A stretch of 64,000 nt of DNA from Bugula neritina (GCA_964035545.1 OZ037767.1:24695128-24759127); one strand, 5' to 3'. Numbered from the stretch's first letter, positions 1 through 14,100 are shown. Notes: generated by a model from the letters alone, not told the origin. Numbers and translations: made by a program.

Positions 1-485
1 TATTGAATGATGTAAATTTCTCATTCAATGTATATAATTATAAACAGTTCCATCCACATGACAATGTGTTACATTCTACTTATGCCCCCCTCCTTGTGCT
101 GCCACCCTGGATACTAGTTACCATCAAGTCCAGTGGAGCATATCACCTAGATACTGCTTAACTTAATTGAGAAAGTAACAATCTCTTTCTCTGCCACACA
201 GTATAACCACAATTCTTTAGGCATTCTCACTTCTAGTCTAGTTACTTATGAACCTAGCTTTAGTAATTAATCATTGTAATATGACAGACTTCATAGCTTG
301 TAATTAAGTTTATATAATTATAATAACGGAATAAATAGTTAAACAGTATCTGCCTTTTTCATCAAAAATGTCATTTAAATTGGTTTTTTTATGAAATCTC
401 AAAAGTTTCCGAATTTATTTATTTGAAACTTGCAGCTTAATATCATGCAACTGACTTCAGTCACCTTTGATGACTCATTGTTAGA
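1..485. other. 3' flank of the lysine-rich gene, no gene seen
   Basis: AT-rich sequence with no convincing coding exon on either strand. It holds the probable 3' untranslated region of the minus-strand gene that ends at 486. On the minus strand an AATAAA hexamer lies at 414-419, about 67 bases after the stop codon, and would suit as a cleavage and polyadenylation signal. Nothing else is recognised. Confidence 0.5.
414..419 (-). promoter_or_regulatory. polyadenylation signal AATAAA, lysine-rich gene
   Basis: Canonical AATAAA on the minus strand, 67 bases after the stop codon at 486-488. Position and strand fit the end of the lysine-rich gene. The hexamer is common in AT-rich DNA, so support is from position only. 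Confidence 0.4.
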
Positions 486-3400
486 TTATTTTAGCAGACA
501 AAGTACTGCCATTACAATTAGTAGTAAAGGAATAGTAGAAACTACCTGACTCTTGGAGCTCTTGGCTGCTTTTGCTGCTTTTTTTGCAGCTCTTTTCTCA
601 GCTTTAGTCTGAAAATGAAATCACACTTTTCGTTATCATCTTAAAAGGCAAATTTCCCGGACATTACCAAAGCCAAGATAACATATAAACAATCAGTAAA
701 GTCATTCCCAATTCAATTACCAAAAAATTAAAAAGTATTACAGTTCAATCTAAATTTTTAACATTGTTTAATTTGCATTTGTATACAGGAATTAATTGCT
801 GATATCTACAAATGAGTATATATAATTCATATGGAAGAAGACAACTCTCCCCTTAATTTTGTTCGTAGTACATACTTCCACTATAGTAATCATAAATTAA
901 TAAATACATTATATATATATAGAATGGTGAGTTAAATTATTAGTAAATGGAATTCATCATAACGCAATTACCGGTTTGTGAGAAGCAGTATTGTGTGGTA
1001 AAGTAGGTACTGATGTGGGCTTCACCAACTTCTTTGAGGCTGAAGAAATTAGTTGCATAGTTTTAGTTACTTTAACAGCAGTATCTAAAAACGTGAAGAC
1101 ACTGTGATAAAATCATAGTATTATCTATACACCATAGCCTTGAAGTCTGTCAGTAGAAACCTGCTGGTTCCAGGCTATTTTGTCTTCTGTAACAATTATT
1201 AGTGAAATATGCTTGTTTTTGAGGTTTCCAATGACTACGCACAGCTTAGGGTTTAAACTCTAAAAGTTATAACTTGACTTGACTATTTTTCATTTCTCAA
1301 GCTCTTAAGAATGTTATCCAACAAAACCAGATTTGAAAGAATGAAGCTGTATTGAAGTTTATAAGTCTACTCACTCTTTTTAGAGCCTCCGTGTGAAGCC
1401 TACAAAGGTCAAAGGTGAGGATATGATTAGAAGTACAATATAAGATATATTTAACATTAGGATGTGTTGAGAGACAGGCATTTGTTATAGCTAACATATT
1501 TTGTAAAGATTTCACACAATGAAAAAGTAGCACTAGAAATTCTTAAAATGAATGTTAAAAGAGCCCATTTAGCTGCATGCTACCTACTCTAAAGGTATAA
1601 TGGGAATTTTGTATAAGAAATAATATCAAACTAACATAATATTCTATGAGCTTGAGGATGTAATCACTACATCAAGATCTAGTTGCAACACATAACGGCA
1701 GATGCATCAATTAATTTAAGCTAGATTGCTGATAAACAACTCCTTATGTTACTAACTATTACTTTACCATTTTCCTGGCTCTGATTTCTTTCTTCAGTTT
1801 TCTTAGCAAAGCCTTGGTACTATGCAAAGTGGTTCTTAAAGTTCTGAACTCAGCCTTAAGAGTTCTTTTCTTGGTCTTGGTGGTATCTTTGCTACGGATT
1901 TCTACAAATTCATGTGCTTGTATAAAAAATTACAATAATGGTAAATCTCACGATCTGAAATCAAGTCTAAAAGTATCTTTACTACAGAAGCTTGCTATAT
2001 CCATCAGCCATATTGCTAGCATTAGTTTGAAAGAAACATCACACACCTCCTCTTTCCCCAAAGAAGAAGATTCTCTAGCTACAACATTATAAATATTTAT
2101 GTTTTACCAAATGCACACACCTTGCTTCAACCTTCTTGCTTTGGCCTGTCCATCCTTCAGGTTCTTTCTAGTAGCCTTGGCCTCACTAAAAGGAATAGAA
2201 GTGGGTGACTACTGACTCAACACATGTTATTGTATTTAGACACTAAGAGCTAAGGCTAGTGTGAGTATGTGTAAGTATGTGTAAGAATAAGTAAGTATAG
2301 GTAAATACAAGTAAGTATAGATAAGTATATGTAAGTAATTATACACAAGCGTTATAGGCAAGTTGGTCATCTTCTTTGGTCATTAAGCTATTTATGACTA
2401 AAATTGTTTTTTTATCAACAATTTTTTTGTATTAAATTATTCTAGTTTCTAAAAGGTGCATAATTATAAACATAAAATATAAACTGCATATATACTATGC
2501 TTTATAGTTCTACGCAGCTTTAAATTAAGTTTGTATTAAATTATGTCACTGGGCAAAAGACTTAACTTAAACAAACATTTTAATAGACAAGACTTGGGTT
2601 GAAAAATTTATTTCCAGTTTTGCGATTGGTTATTGAAGTTTAGGTCTAGTTGTTATTAGATTTTTCTCATATATAGCTAAACTTACTGTTTCAACTCCGG
2701 CAGGGTTTTAGAGGTTAAATCAGTAGACAAGCTCTGAGCTGCTTTTTTGTCAACATCGTCTGCCCCTAGCAGCTCCTACAAAGATGTACCAAAACTAGTT
2801 TCACATTTAATATTCATCACCAACGATATGCGTGTCACATAATCATAAAGTGGTAATTAAGCACCATTACAAATTTAATGCAAATAATATGCATGTGTTG
2901 CATATTGTGAAGACATCCGAAATTGTCTCAGCATATCTTACATGGAGAGATAACTTACTATACTTGCCATAGAACCATCTCTTTTGCGTTACCAAAATGA
3001 AATTGTATAAACTACACTAAGATAGAGATCCAGAACTTGATGATAATCAAAACTAGCAACTTAAATTTTTATGCTTACTCACTCAAATTTTCTATCCTCA
3101 AATAACAAAATATTAAATTTTTACTAATCTACTATTATAATAACACTAGGAGACCTTAAACAAGTCAACTGCAAGGTCTTTGAGTGGACAACTTCTTTAG
3201 AAGGCCACAAAAACCAGAATTTTAAAACAACTGAGAAAAGTTCAAACCAGACCACTTAGAATCACTGCAAAGCAGGAAATACTATTATTATAAAATAGTC
3301 TCAAAAGCTTGAAGAGATGTGTGGCAAGTTATAGTAATACAGGATAAGGGAAGTGAGCTTACACCAGCATTACCCAGGTTTTGTCAATATAGGCGCTGAT

Positions 3401-6150
3401 ATTTTACTCTTTGGCTTCAGACTTTTTATCAAAGTTCATCACTTTGCTTCAAAAACATTTAAACATAACTATAGAAATGCTATAATGGCTCTTTACTCAA
3501 ATAGCAAAAGTTCTGACAATGCAGGTAAACTAAACTATATCCACAAAGACCACAGTGTGTGCATATTATTAGCCTTTGATGTGACTGATGTAAAGACGTA
3601 GAATCTAGGTAGTTCATGTTGAGATCTGCTTGATACAAAGTCATAGTAACTTGTAAGCACTTTTGACTAAGCAACTAGAAACTAGGAGAACATTTAGCAC
3701 GTTGAAGTGATTCTAAAAATTAATCACGCATTTTTATCTTAAATTTTATTTTTACATATACCAGACAAAAAAATGCTTATAAAAGAGGAAATTAAAGGAA
3801 TAATCAAGGCCTTGGCTGTACACCTAAAACTCTATGTTGCTATAGCAACGAAAAGGATTAGGTTGAGATGTCAATCTTGATGAGATCACTTCCTTTTATT
3901 GTAAGATTTATGGTTCGACAACAGTTGCTACAGCTAGTAGCAATATTATGTACATGTATTCTTCAACTTATAGGTGATCCAACACAAGTAGATTAGTAGT
4001 TATGATTTAACTAATGAATAAGAAATTCCCTCACTCACTGAATATAAGTGTGAAACTCCACAAGTACTGCACACCTATGGTTAATATTATACAGTCATTG
4101 AATATGTACAATGAGCATAATGTAAGTCTAGTTCTAGTATATTTGTGATGAAAATGTCAGTTCTGAGGCCAATTATGTGAGGAGATAACCCCTAGAGCTA
4201 CTAGAGAAAAAATCATGCGTAACAAAGAGCTTACAGCTGACTAATAGGTTTGTCTGATTCAGTGTAACTTTTACTTCCTTTATTCAGAACTTTAACCAGA
4301 AAACAGATTTACAGAATCTCTTTGTTATTGCACCTATTCTTCTCAACTCAATATATTTACAAGTTAACTAGCTACTTTCTAAAGAGTTTCTACAGAGTAT
4401 CTACTGAGTATCTACAGAGTATCTACAAAGTATCTACAGGCTATTCAAAGAGTATTTCCTGACTATCTACAGAGTATTTCCTGGCTTTCTACAGAATGCA
4501 CACTAACTATAGTATAATAAAATTGAGTGTAATATTATTTTACAGTGTGTAAAACACAATGTAAAATTGGAGTTGTTTAATAACTGAAATGTTACCACAT
4601 CTGGTGAGAGCAGGATAAACCTAACCCAGATTTTCTATTCCAAAATATGCTTTCAACAAATAGACTTACAGACAGACAACCATATGAGCGGACAAACAGA
4701 CAGACAGACAACTATATGAGCAGACAAACACAAACACATATATTTACAGAAAGACAGACAGACAGACAGACATTGATGTGTATAGAGATGAGTAAGGTGA
4801 CAGTAAAGTCACTAAATATCTTTGGAGGTGTATAAATCATAATATGAAAGTGTGTATATATCAGCCAATAGCATGGAATCAATTTAACATAATAATGGAT
4901 GAAATGCTCTATTTAACTCAACACCAACCCAACTAGAGTTATGGCTACCATTCAATCTTCCACTGTGTCAAAAGCCTAATTGATGTTTACATCATTCCTT
5001 CTAGTAGAAACTGTATAATAAATACTATATATAGTGTATATATACCTGATGGGAACACACAGATAGCTTATCAGCTACAGGTTGTTTAAATAGCCATTTC
5101 TCATGTATTGGTGTTAGCTAGTAGTAGTTATAGTAGTACTCTTTTCAGATACAAACACTAACCAGCTTAGCCTTGGCCTCTATATTTGAGGTTTGAAGTG
5201 CATACGCAGGTCACCCAGCCTGCATAATTTCTATTAAAACTTCACAAAATTCTTTGAAATTTCTTATAAGTCACCATTATTATAATATGTATTGTACTAG
5301 CCTTATTATATAGCATTAAAATGATTCATGGAACATAATATATCAACTTTATTTCAAAAGGTTCTCCACAAGAAAACAACTTGTGAAAATTTGTCACATG
5401 ATTTTCCTCAAGTGAATAGCGAAATGACAATACTTTATTCTACTAAGTCTAGAAGTTGAATCAGATTACGAGCTCATTCATGCTTGCTGTTATGCCTGAA
5501 AAGTGTTCTAAGTTATAGCTGGCATTTCATCATTTCATACAAGTTTCTAAAACTAGCAGTTAACAAGGTAAAAAGTTCAGACTGTGAAAATTGTTACAAT
5601 TCGGCAGGCTGAGGGTTTGAATTAGATTGTGAAAATTGTGGAAATTAATAGATTTCCCAACTCTGTACTTTTGATTAGCTGAATAGTTAAATAAATACAG
5701 CTGGTTTTTACCTGTGACTTCTCTAGGTACAAAAAATTAGTGGCAATATTCTGATTAAATATGGCCAGCCATTAATCTTACATTTACCTGATACCATCCA
5801 GGGTCAATCATGGAAATCACTAGAAGCAGCACCAATTTGGGGACGACTAAACACAGCATTCATATACACATCAGTGCCCAACCCCCCCAACCACTGCACT
5901 CAGTCACCCACCAACTCGGTGCTGCTTTCAGTCAATCTTGGTACAAGCTTTTGGAAATTAGCCTTAGTTCTAAAATTGCTAGTTGCTGTCTACTATGAAA
6001 GCCCTTCAAACTCAGACTCCAAACTGTGACAAGTACAGTTGCTAAGTTAAGATAGAAATTAGCTCTTCACTCAAGAGAAGACAACTCTAAACTTACCTTA
6101 GAAGAGACAATGGCCACCAGAAGGAGTAACGCACACACAGCCCACTTCAT
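486..6150 (-). CDS. lysine-rich secretory protein with C-terminal hydrophobic anchor (unrecognised)
   Basis: Eight coding exons, in order: 6097-6150, 5163-5177, 2687-2775, 2121-2185, 1768-1901, 1375-1399, 972-1084, 486-608. Phases agree at every junction and the total is 618 nt, giving about 205 residues. The first exon encodes a textbook signal peptide (MKWAVCALLLLVAIVSSK). The middle is extremely Lys/Ala/Thr rich with helical, charged segments. The last exon has a basic KRAAKKAAKAAKSSK run, then a hydrophobic tail ending CLLK-stop, which looks like a GPI signal or a short membrane anchor. I do not recognise the family. Secretion and surface anchoring are inferences from the two hydrophobic ends. 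Polycationic secreted proteins occur in biomineral matrices and in antimicrobial or mucus proteins, but nothing here decides between them. The 15-nt exon is the weakest part, and further small exons could be missed in the 2776-5162 intron. Confidence 0.68.
2250..2340. repeat. degenerate GTAAGTAT-type repeat
   Basis: About ten imperfect copies of a short unit near gtaagtat(a/g) in the intron just upstream, in gene sense, of exon 2121-2185. It is a simple low-complexity array. On the plus strand the unit resembles a splice donor, but the gene is on the minus strand. Confidence 0.55.
3836..3849. promoter_or_regulatory. palindromic X-box-like motif
   Basis: A perfect 14-bp palindrome, gttgctatagcaac, fits the RFX X-box consensus RYYNYY-N(1-3)-RRNRAC with a two-base spacer. 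It sits in the large third intron of the lysine-rich gene (between exons 5163-5177 and 2687-2775). RFX factors control ciliary genes in animals. Function at this intronic site is unproven and a chance match is possible. Confidence 0.25.
4375..4495. repeat. 11-12 bp AGTATCTAC repeat
   Basis: Several imperfect tandem copies of a unit containing agtatctac(a/t)gag, degrading at the right end, in an intron of the lysine-rich gene. No coding potential. Confidence 0.6.
4652..4785. repeat. GACA/CAGA microsatellite
   Basis: Runs of (gaca)n are interrupted by short related words such as aactatatgagc. The array lies in an intron of the lysine-rich gene and is the same simple sequence as the larger array at 23294-23647. 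Confidence 0.7.
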
Positions 6151-6783
6151 TGTAGCCTCAGTTACCTAAATTAAGGAAAATGTGTTAGCATTAAGCAGTA
6201 CAATCTTGACTTTTGTTGGTACATAGCCTACCTTAAACCTATAGTTACTCAAATGGCACAAAAGTATTTCTTGAACACATTAATACAATGTTTGGCTGGA
6301 TTTCATCCACTTTGAACATTACACCACACAGTCTTCAATGTGGTGTGTCTATAGATAACTTGGACGAAATACTACAGGTACTTGTATAAAGTGACAATGT
6401 TATAAATAAGAAAAACAAATAAACAACGTGTGCTCTGATTTCTAATGAACAAAACATTTGGCTTTCAAGTTTCCACTTCGATTTTACTGGTTTCTACTTT
6501 TACATATTAACTTTTATTTTTAGAACTGAGTATTAACAGTTGGTAGGCCACAGTTTGCTATAATTTATCTTGCACTTCTTAGTATATTATAATTACTCAT
6601 AGTTTACACCTAATCATCACCCACATACAAAATATAATACTAATAGGTGCTAACTAATGAAACATTTATAAACAATAAATGACTAATACTAGTAGTACCT
6701 ATTCTACAATGTTTCAATACAGTTATGTACAGTAATCATGGTATAACAGCATGGACTAAGTAAGTAGTAGTGATTAACAGTAC

Positions 6784-6945
6784 CTGCTGTGTTACAAGCT
6801 AAGACAATGACTCTTCAGTGTTGCAGAGTGTAAGTGTAATGTACGTAGCTATCCAACACCTTGTGGTAACAATGGCTTCTTTAATATCAACAATTCAAGT
6901 CAACGTGAGCATAATCTGAACCATTACGATCATCAGCCAATCACA
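6784..6945 (-). promoter_or_regulatory. probable 5' untranslated exon and promoter of the lysine-rich gene
   Basis: On the minus strand a good donor (GCAG|gtactg) ends at 6784, and an acceptor at 6166-6167 (atttag) precedes the ATG by 15 bases. A non-coding first exon therefore probably starts near 6840-6900. Upstream at 6937-6941 is a CCAAT pentamer on the plus strand, an inverted CCAAT box in gene sense. No clear TATA box is seen. Start site and exon extent are inferred. Confidence 0.35.
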
Positions 6946-7189
6946 ATGAGGCACTGAGCTCAGTAAATACTAAATCCCGCCCTCTCTGTCACTGATATTT
7001 TTATTGCACCTTCACGTTTATGTCTTAAATTGAACAAAAAAAATATGGTTCCGGTGTTTATGCAAAAGCAGCTAAGCCACACATTGCAGGACTATAGTTA
7101 TTTTTACTTTACAGAAAGCATTGTTTGATTGTTTTTACTCTAGATCTGCCAAACAGAAAACATATTAGGCTCAGATTTTTATGAATATC

Positions 7190-7290
7190 ATATATATTTA
7201 TATAAATGTGTGGATAAATGTCTGTATAGATGTATGTATAGGCGTGTGTATAGATGTGTGTATAGATGTGTGTGTGTGTGGTGTGTGTCA
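7190..7290. repeat. TG/TATAGATG simple repeat
   Basis: Alternating tgtgtatagatg units end in a (tg)n tract. This is intergenic, between the start of the lysine-rich gene and the 3' end of the LRR gene. The rest of 6946-8153 is AT-rich with no exon I can support. Confidence 0.65.
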
Positions 7291-8153
7291 AATCTTTTTG
7301 GTCGATTGAATGAAACTTCACATAATTTTGAAACCAGAAGTGTTTAACCTATCAAGCCAGTCAACACTGTCTAAACTAATTTTTATGATCGGCTTAAAAC
7401 CCAAGACCACTCAAGTCATTTGTCAACTTATACTAATAAATCTTTAAACTAATTCTTATAGAAAAATTAAAAATACCAAAGTGTCTCTCCTTTAATACCA
7501 GCTGCTTCAGTAAGAGAAACTCATTAAAATATTTCTCAGCGTTTAATCTGGAAATTAATGCAAATGATTAAATAAATAACTCTTGTCATTATCTTGAAGT
7601 CATGGTGAAACTGCTTAGTTTTTTTTCCTATGAAGATGGTAATATATTCGTAATGGGCCACAGTAAATTTCTAAGAATGATATATGGCCATTATTAGTTG
7701 TGTTGTATGGAGTGAGAAGTGTGCCACCAATGTCTGGGGTCTGAGCATTAATAATACAACTATCAACCAGACTGCCATGTACGAATATTACTTCAACTGT
7801 ATACTGATTATTAAAATTAGCTTCATAATTATACCAATTTCTGATGAGCACTCTGTACACATGAGATAATCAACTCTCTATAGCACTAAATCTGAAAGCA
7901 AACCATAGAAGAATAAAAATAAAAACAACTGGACAGCCTGAAAATTCGACATTAGGAGTAAAATTTCTAAATGCTGGATGGGTTATAAATTCGACTTAGA
8001 TACTCCAATAATTTAGTTATTTTACATGATTTTAGAAATTAAATGCTAATCAAATGACTCAAATTCACAATAATTTCCTTTCAAAAAATCATATGCTTTA
8101 TGTTTACATCAATAAAAAATCAACATGCAGTTATAATATCTTTATAATATCAA

Positions 8154-11100
8154 CTATTTCTTTTTGTTGCCCTTTTTTCCTGCCTTTGCCTCACTTTTTC
8201 TCTTCAATTTTTTAGCTTTTTTTGGTTCTGGTGCAGACGGATCTTTGCCAGTCATGATGAATATAGCCTCATTTTCATTATACTCACGGCGTGGATCTCG
8301 TTTTTCTCTTCTTTGAAAGTCATAATGTTTTTCTGCAGCAAGAAAAACAATAGAGATGTGCAAAATAACTTTCTAGACAGCTAGCAGAAAGAAGTTTAGC
8401 TGCATACTGAAAAATGTGCTTGAAGAGTAGACTTAGAGCTGAGTATAAACTGGTTCGCTACTAACTTGATGTGTTGTGCCCAAAGCTATGGTTAGTAAAC
8501 ATTGTGTATAACATAGTTTCTAAATCAGAAAACATCTCTTGCGAAAAAATTTGACTAAAAAAGTATTCAACAGATAGAGAATTCTTTAGCAGTAAACAAA
8601 TTACATTAATCAATTTTGTGTAACCAGTTTCTTACAAGAAAAAATACCTAAATTCTTATATTGAAATTGTATGGTATAACTAGGTATATAAACCATTAGA
8701 AGATAGTATGTTTTAAGTTATGACTTCCATTGTTCGGATCACTTGAACCTTATATTTGATCACAGCAACAAATAGTTGAAAAAGAAGTTACAGAGGATGA
8801 AATAATGCGATAAATAGAGCATTATATTATTTGCTTTTGTAAAATGTTTTATTTGACACGAGGACAACATTCTTGATAACACAGCATAATAACACATTTA
8901 AGAACTTAAAACTCTTTGTGCAGTAAGGCAAAAACGTGTGAATAGATAAGAATAGATTAGTGAAATGATTCTTTTTCTCTAAATACCTTAGTTAAGTCTA
9001 GAATATTGAATCAGATGGCCTTTTGATATATATTGATATTCATTTATACCGATTGTTATTCCTTATTAGGGTGAAAATTGTAACAGGCTGAATAAATGTT
9101 ATACACAGTGTTAAACCTACTTTAGCTCTAAGTTAATAGACTAACAGATAAAAAGTGTAGCAAAGAATAAATACCAATGTGATGATTCAATCTCAAGGTG
9201 TCCCAAGACTTAGGAAAAAATGTAATTTTATTGTGAGAGATGTCGAGAAACTTCAACCAATTCATTTTGCATATGGAATCAGGTAACTCTAACAGTAAAT
9301 TGTCCTTGAGACTGAGCTCTAAACACAAAACAGAACAGTGCTCAAAAGAATTTCTCTAGACTTCAGAGTAGCAAATTTGTATTTCAAAGATGGTGTATGA
9401 CATTATAATACAATAAATATCTTGCAAAATGACAAACCTCATAACAGCAATATTGGCCGCAAATATTTAATAAATAAACTAATAGTTCAATCATTTGTAA
9501 GCCACACGATAAATTTTAATAATGTTAAAGAAGCAATTTATTTAAACTTATAATAAAAGTAAAAATATGCCACTTGAAGGTGAGCTTTTACCAGTGCCAG
9601 TTGATATACCTTATGTATTTACTTAACATGAATTCTAAGCATCTCATATTACCTTTAAGGTGCAAACACACTATATATTATGCAATGAACATAGCACAAA
9701 AGAAAAAGTTTTACGAAATATTCAAACGTCATAATAGAAGGTAATCTTGAACTTCAATAGCCATTTTTGCCTGATGATGAATAAAATGCCTCAATATGAG
9801 TGCTGTAGCATTTTACAACATCTTGGACGTGAACTGTTTTTTAATTTGATTTAATTTTGATGTATGATTAGCTATTTAACACAATTCACAATAAACAGAC
9901 AATGTTACATGATTTGCTCAATATAAATACAGTTTTTCCCTAGTGATATGTAAGCTCTGCTTTGCAGGAAAATATAAAAAATCTGTCAACTTAGGCAAAC
10001 ATTATTCGTATAGTAAAAAGTCACCTATTTTATGCCACTTTCACTTATGTCATACTGCACCTTTAGTAAAATTGTCATGCATGTGTACAATAGTACAATA
10101 CAAATTCACTCACACTACAGCCTTGTTGATCAGAACATATTACATCTAACAGCTGAAATGCTATGACAATCTATAAAATTATTTTACATGTGGCCAAAAG
10201 TAAGTAAAGCAAGCATGAGAACAATTTTCACATCAACAACTATGCTAAATTATCACTATACTTTCAAGGTCACTTTTTTTTTAAAACTACAGAGAAAATG
10301 TAAAAACTCACTATAACTTGTTTGTTAAATGAAAAGTTATCTTACCCTGAAGTTGAGTAAGTTTATGGAAATCATTTGGCACGTGGATAAGATCATTCTC
10401 GGCGAAGTTGAGGTACTCCAGTCGGTAGAGAGAAGTCACGTCAGGGTGCAGCCATGTCAAGTAGTTACCGTGAACATCCAAGTGTTTGAGACTTGCAAAC
10501 CAATGAAAGTTTGCTCTCTGCAACTCCTCAAACTGGTTCACTAAACAAGGTTGGTAAGTGTATTTACAGGTAAGTATGTTTACAGGTAAGAGTGTTTACA
10601 AGTACGTGTATTTATCGACATGAGCAACAGCTATACAAGTGTAATGAAATAATAAGACTATATAAAAGTTTATCACTAAGCAATTTGTTAAAACTTGGAA
10701 GTCAGAAAGTTCTATGATATTTTATAAATTTGCATAAAATCACAAGAAAAAAAATGTGCTTAGTTAATAACAGTGCAAATGATTCATGAAATTTTACTGC
10801 ATTTCATCATATTTTAAAATAATTCAATATTGTATATTAATTTAATATGCACCGTACTACATATTATTAAGGTTTTTAGGCAATATCATAAAAGAAAAGC
10901 TTTATCTGTGTTAGTGGCTTAAGAGCAATGTAGAATATATAACATGATCAGTAAAATGATATGAAAACACAACTAATTGTTAAGAAAGGGCACTTACCTG
11001 AAATATTTAAATACAGCAAAGGGAATGGAATAATAACATCCATGTCAGATTTCTTGCTGGGTAGACTTAAGGACTTAATTTTGTTGTTTGATACATTGAG

Positions 11101-14100
11101 GTGTGTTAAAGGGCACCTCAAAATTTCAGTTGGGAGCTCAGAAATCAGGTTATGTGAGCAATCCAGGTATGACAAATACTGCGAGAATACAATGTACATG
11201 TAGAAGAAACATTGTATGCACATTATATATACACATAATATATAATATATAATACTTGCCATAAACATATGTAAGTCTAATATAAAGATTTCATGCACAA
11301 AATGCCATAACGATCATTAGGGTTTCTCGTAGGCACAGAAACTGTGAGTGCTTCATATAGCTATTATGGTATACCTCCTGAATGAATTATATAATAGTTA
11401 CAGAACTCTCACAGTTACCTGTATACAGTATACAGTCAGTAGAGGCAGAGCTATATAACTACTCTACTAGACGATACACTGATACAGTGTCAAGTACTAG
11501 TTGATACAGTGTCAAGTACTAGATGATACAGTGTCAAGTACTAGATGATACAGTGTCAAGTACTAGATGATACAGTGTCAAGTACTAGATGATACAGTGT
11601 CAAGTACTAGATGATACAGTGTCAAGTACTAGATGATACAGTGTCAAGTACTAGACGATACAGTGTCAAGTACTAGATGATACAGTGTCAAGTACTAGAC
11701 GATACAGTGTCAAGTACTAGATGATACAGTGTCAAGTACTAGATGATACAGTGTCAAGTACTAGATGATACAGTGTCAAGTACTAGACGATACAGTGTCA
11801 AGTACTAGATGATACAGTGTCAAGTACTAGATGATACAGTGTCAAGTACTAGATGATACAGTGTCAAGTACTAGATGATACAGTGTCAAGTACTAGATGA
11901 TACAGTGTCAAGTACTAGATGATACAGTGTCAACTGTCAAGCACTAAATGATACATTGTCAGGTGCTACTCTACTAGATGATACAGTGTCAAGTACTAAA
12001 TGATACAATGTCAAGTACTAGATGATACAGTGTCAAGTACTAGATGATACAGTGTCAAGTACTAGATGATACAGTGTCAAGCACTAAATGATACAGTGTC
12101 AGGTGCTACTCTACTAGATGATACAGTGTCAAGTACTAAATGATACAATATCAAGTACTAGATGATACAGTGTCAAGTACTAGATGATACAGTGTCAAGT
12201 ACTAGATGATACAGTGTCAAGTACTGCACATACCCTCAAGTCTTGCAAGGTGTTGGGCACTTCTGGTAACTCATTATAGCTGCAGTCAAAGTGTCTCAGT
12301 TGTTTCATATTCTGTATCATAACAGGAGGAATATGGGTGATCTGGTTTCTAGACATGTCCAGATATGTTACTAATCTGTATTTTGTTACCAGACTAGATG
12401 GTACCTCCCCGAGATCCAGACCTACGGTATTCATAGACAGTAGGTAAAACTCTAGCTGGAGGTATATAATGTACGACTGCAGCATAAAAATATAAAATTT
12501 CACTCTACCCTTTATGTAGCATGCTTAATCAGAGTAGTTGTGTGATAGTTTACAAATTTTAATGAACGCAATTTAAAGAAGAAAACTGCACAATTTTTTT
12601 TACTATAACCATGTGCCAACCTGCTAAGCATTAATATGGAAAGCAAGAACTGTAAGTTTTACAAATTACAGCCATGTCTATTTGGTGCTTGAATTTGTTA
12701 TGGATTATGCATGTAAATAAAAAGGTAGACTAAATGGTGAATTGGAAGCTTTACTACTTAGTAGCTACCACCAGGCACCATATGGTTACCACCAGTTACC
12801 ATGCGGTTACTGCCGAACACAGTGAATAAGCAAATATACTATTAAATTTACAGAACAATATATTAAAATAAAACTCAGTGAAAACACTTTACAATATATA
12901 GATCTACTATTTGCAGTAATGGGGATTACTTGTATATAAAAATCATTGTTGTAGATTTATTACCATGAATCTAAATAACTCAATAAATTTAGCAAGCGCA
13001 TCTGTGTTTTAATTTATGTTTAACACAGAGTACCAGTATTGATTAATTGATTAGACCCACACAGAGTGTTTAAATCTAATGCTTCTTGGATGTTGACATC
13101 TTATTTATTACACCAGCTTGTTTTATTACTTGCCTATTCACCTCATTTGAAATACTCAAATCTTTCTCAGATTTCATCATGTTACCTGACAAACAAATCT
13201 TTTCAAGATTTACAAGATGTTTGTTGAGGACTCGTTCTATATGATGAGGACTGTTGTTGTTGATGTAGAGCTCTTTGAGTGTGACAGGGACGGACAACTC
13301 ATTCAAGGCATTGTCCTTGAGCTACATGTGGACAAGATACATGCCAGTAGTTTAATGCAATACTGCTCAATATCGTAAACACTGGAAAGTAACACATCAC
13401 CATACAATGGGGTGACATATAAGGAACTCTGCTCAGCATGAAGACGTCTGGAATTTTTAGGTCAGAATTTGCTACTTGAAGAAGCTATTTGACTATTACT
13501 AGCTACCATAAAAGACTATGAACTAAATCCCATTGCCAAGCTCTTATCAACTCTAAAGTACAATTTGCACCTTATAATTAGTGTAATAAGTTGCAGTTTA
13601 AAGTACCTTGAATGATATAACAACTTGCCTATTCACTAAAAATTAATATAATTACAGGTATTACACATGATATGATAGCGTAATATATGATTATAGTATT
13701 ATGTATGCATCACAGCATCTTATCTCTTAACTATTATGGCAGATTGCTTATGGTAATATAATATATATACAAGCATATGAACAAATTTTTCGAGAATGTG
13801 ACTTCTAATTTTACTAAAATATTATTTCTGGTAATTGCTTTGAATTATTAGCAGGTTTGGAAAAAGTGATCAATTGTGAAGCAAAAAGTCAGCAATCGAT
13901 TGGTTCTAAAGCAAAACTTTAGAATCTGATTGGTTAGAAAGACTACCTCCAACACAAGAAGCTGATTGAACATGTTATGAAAGTTCTTGTGTAGAAAAGT
14001 CAACTCGTTATGATTTAATTTGAGTTCAGTTAGCATCCTCCACTTCCTCAGTTCCCATGGCAACTGCGTCAGCTCATTGTAACTGAAATAAACAAATCAG

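Noticed and set aside
7109-7321. 70-codon His/Thr/Tyr-rich frame
   Set aside because: Read-through of a TG/TATA simple repeat.
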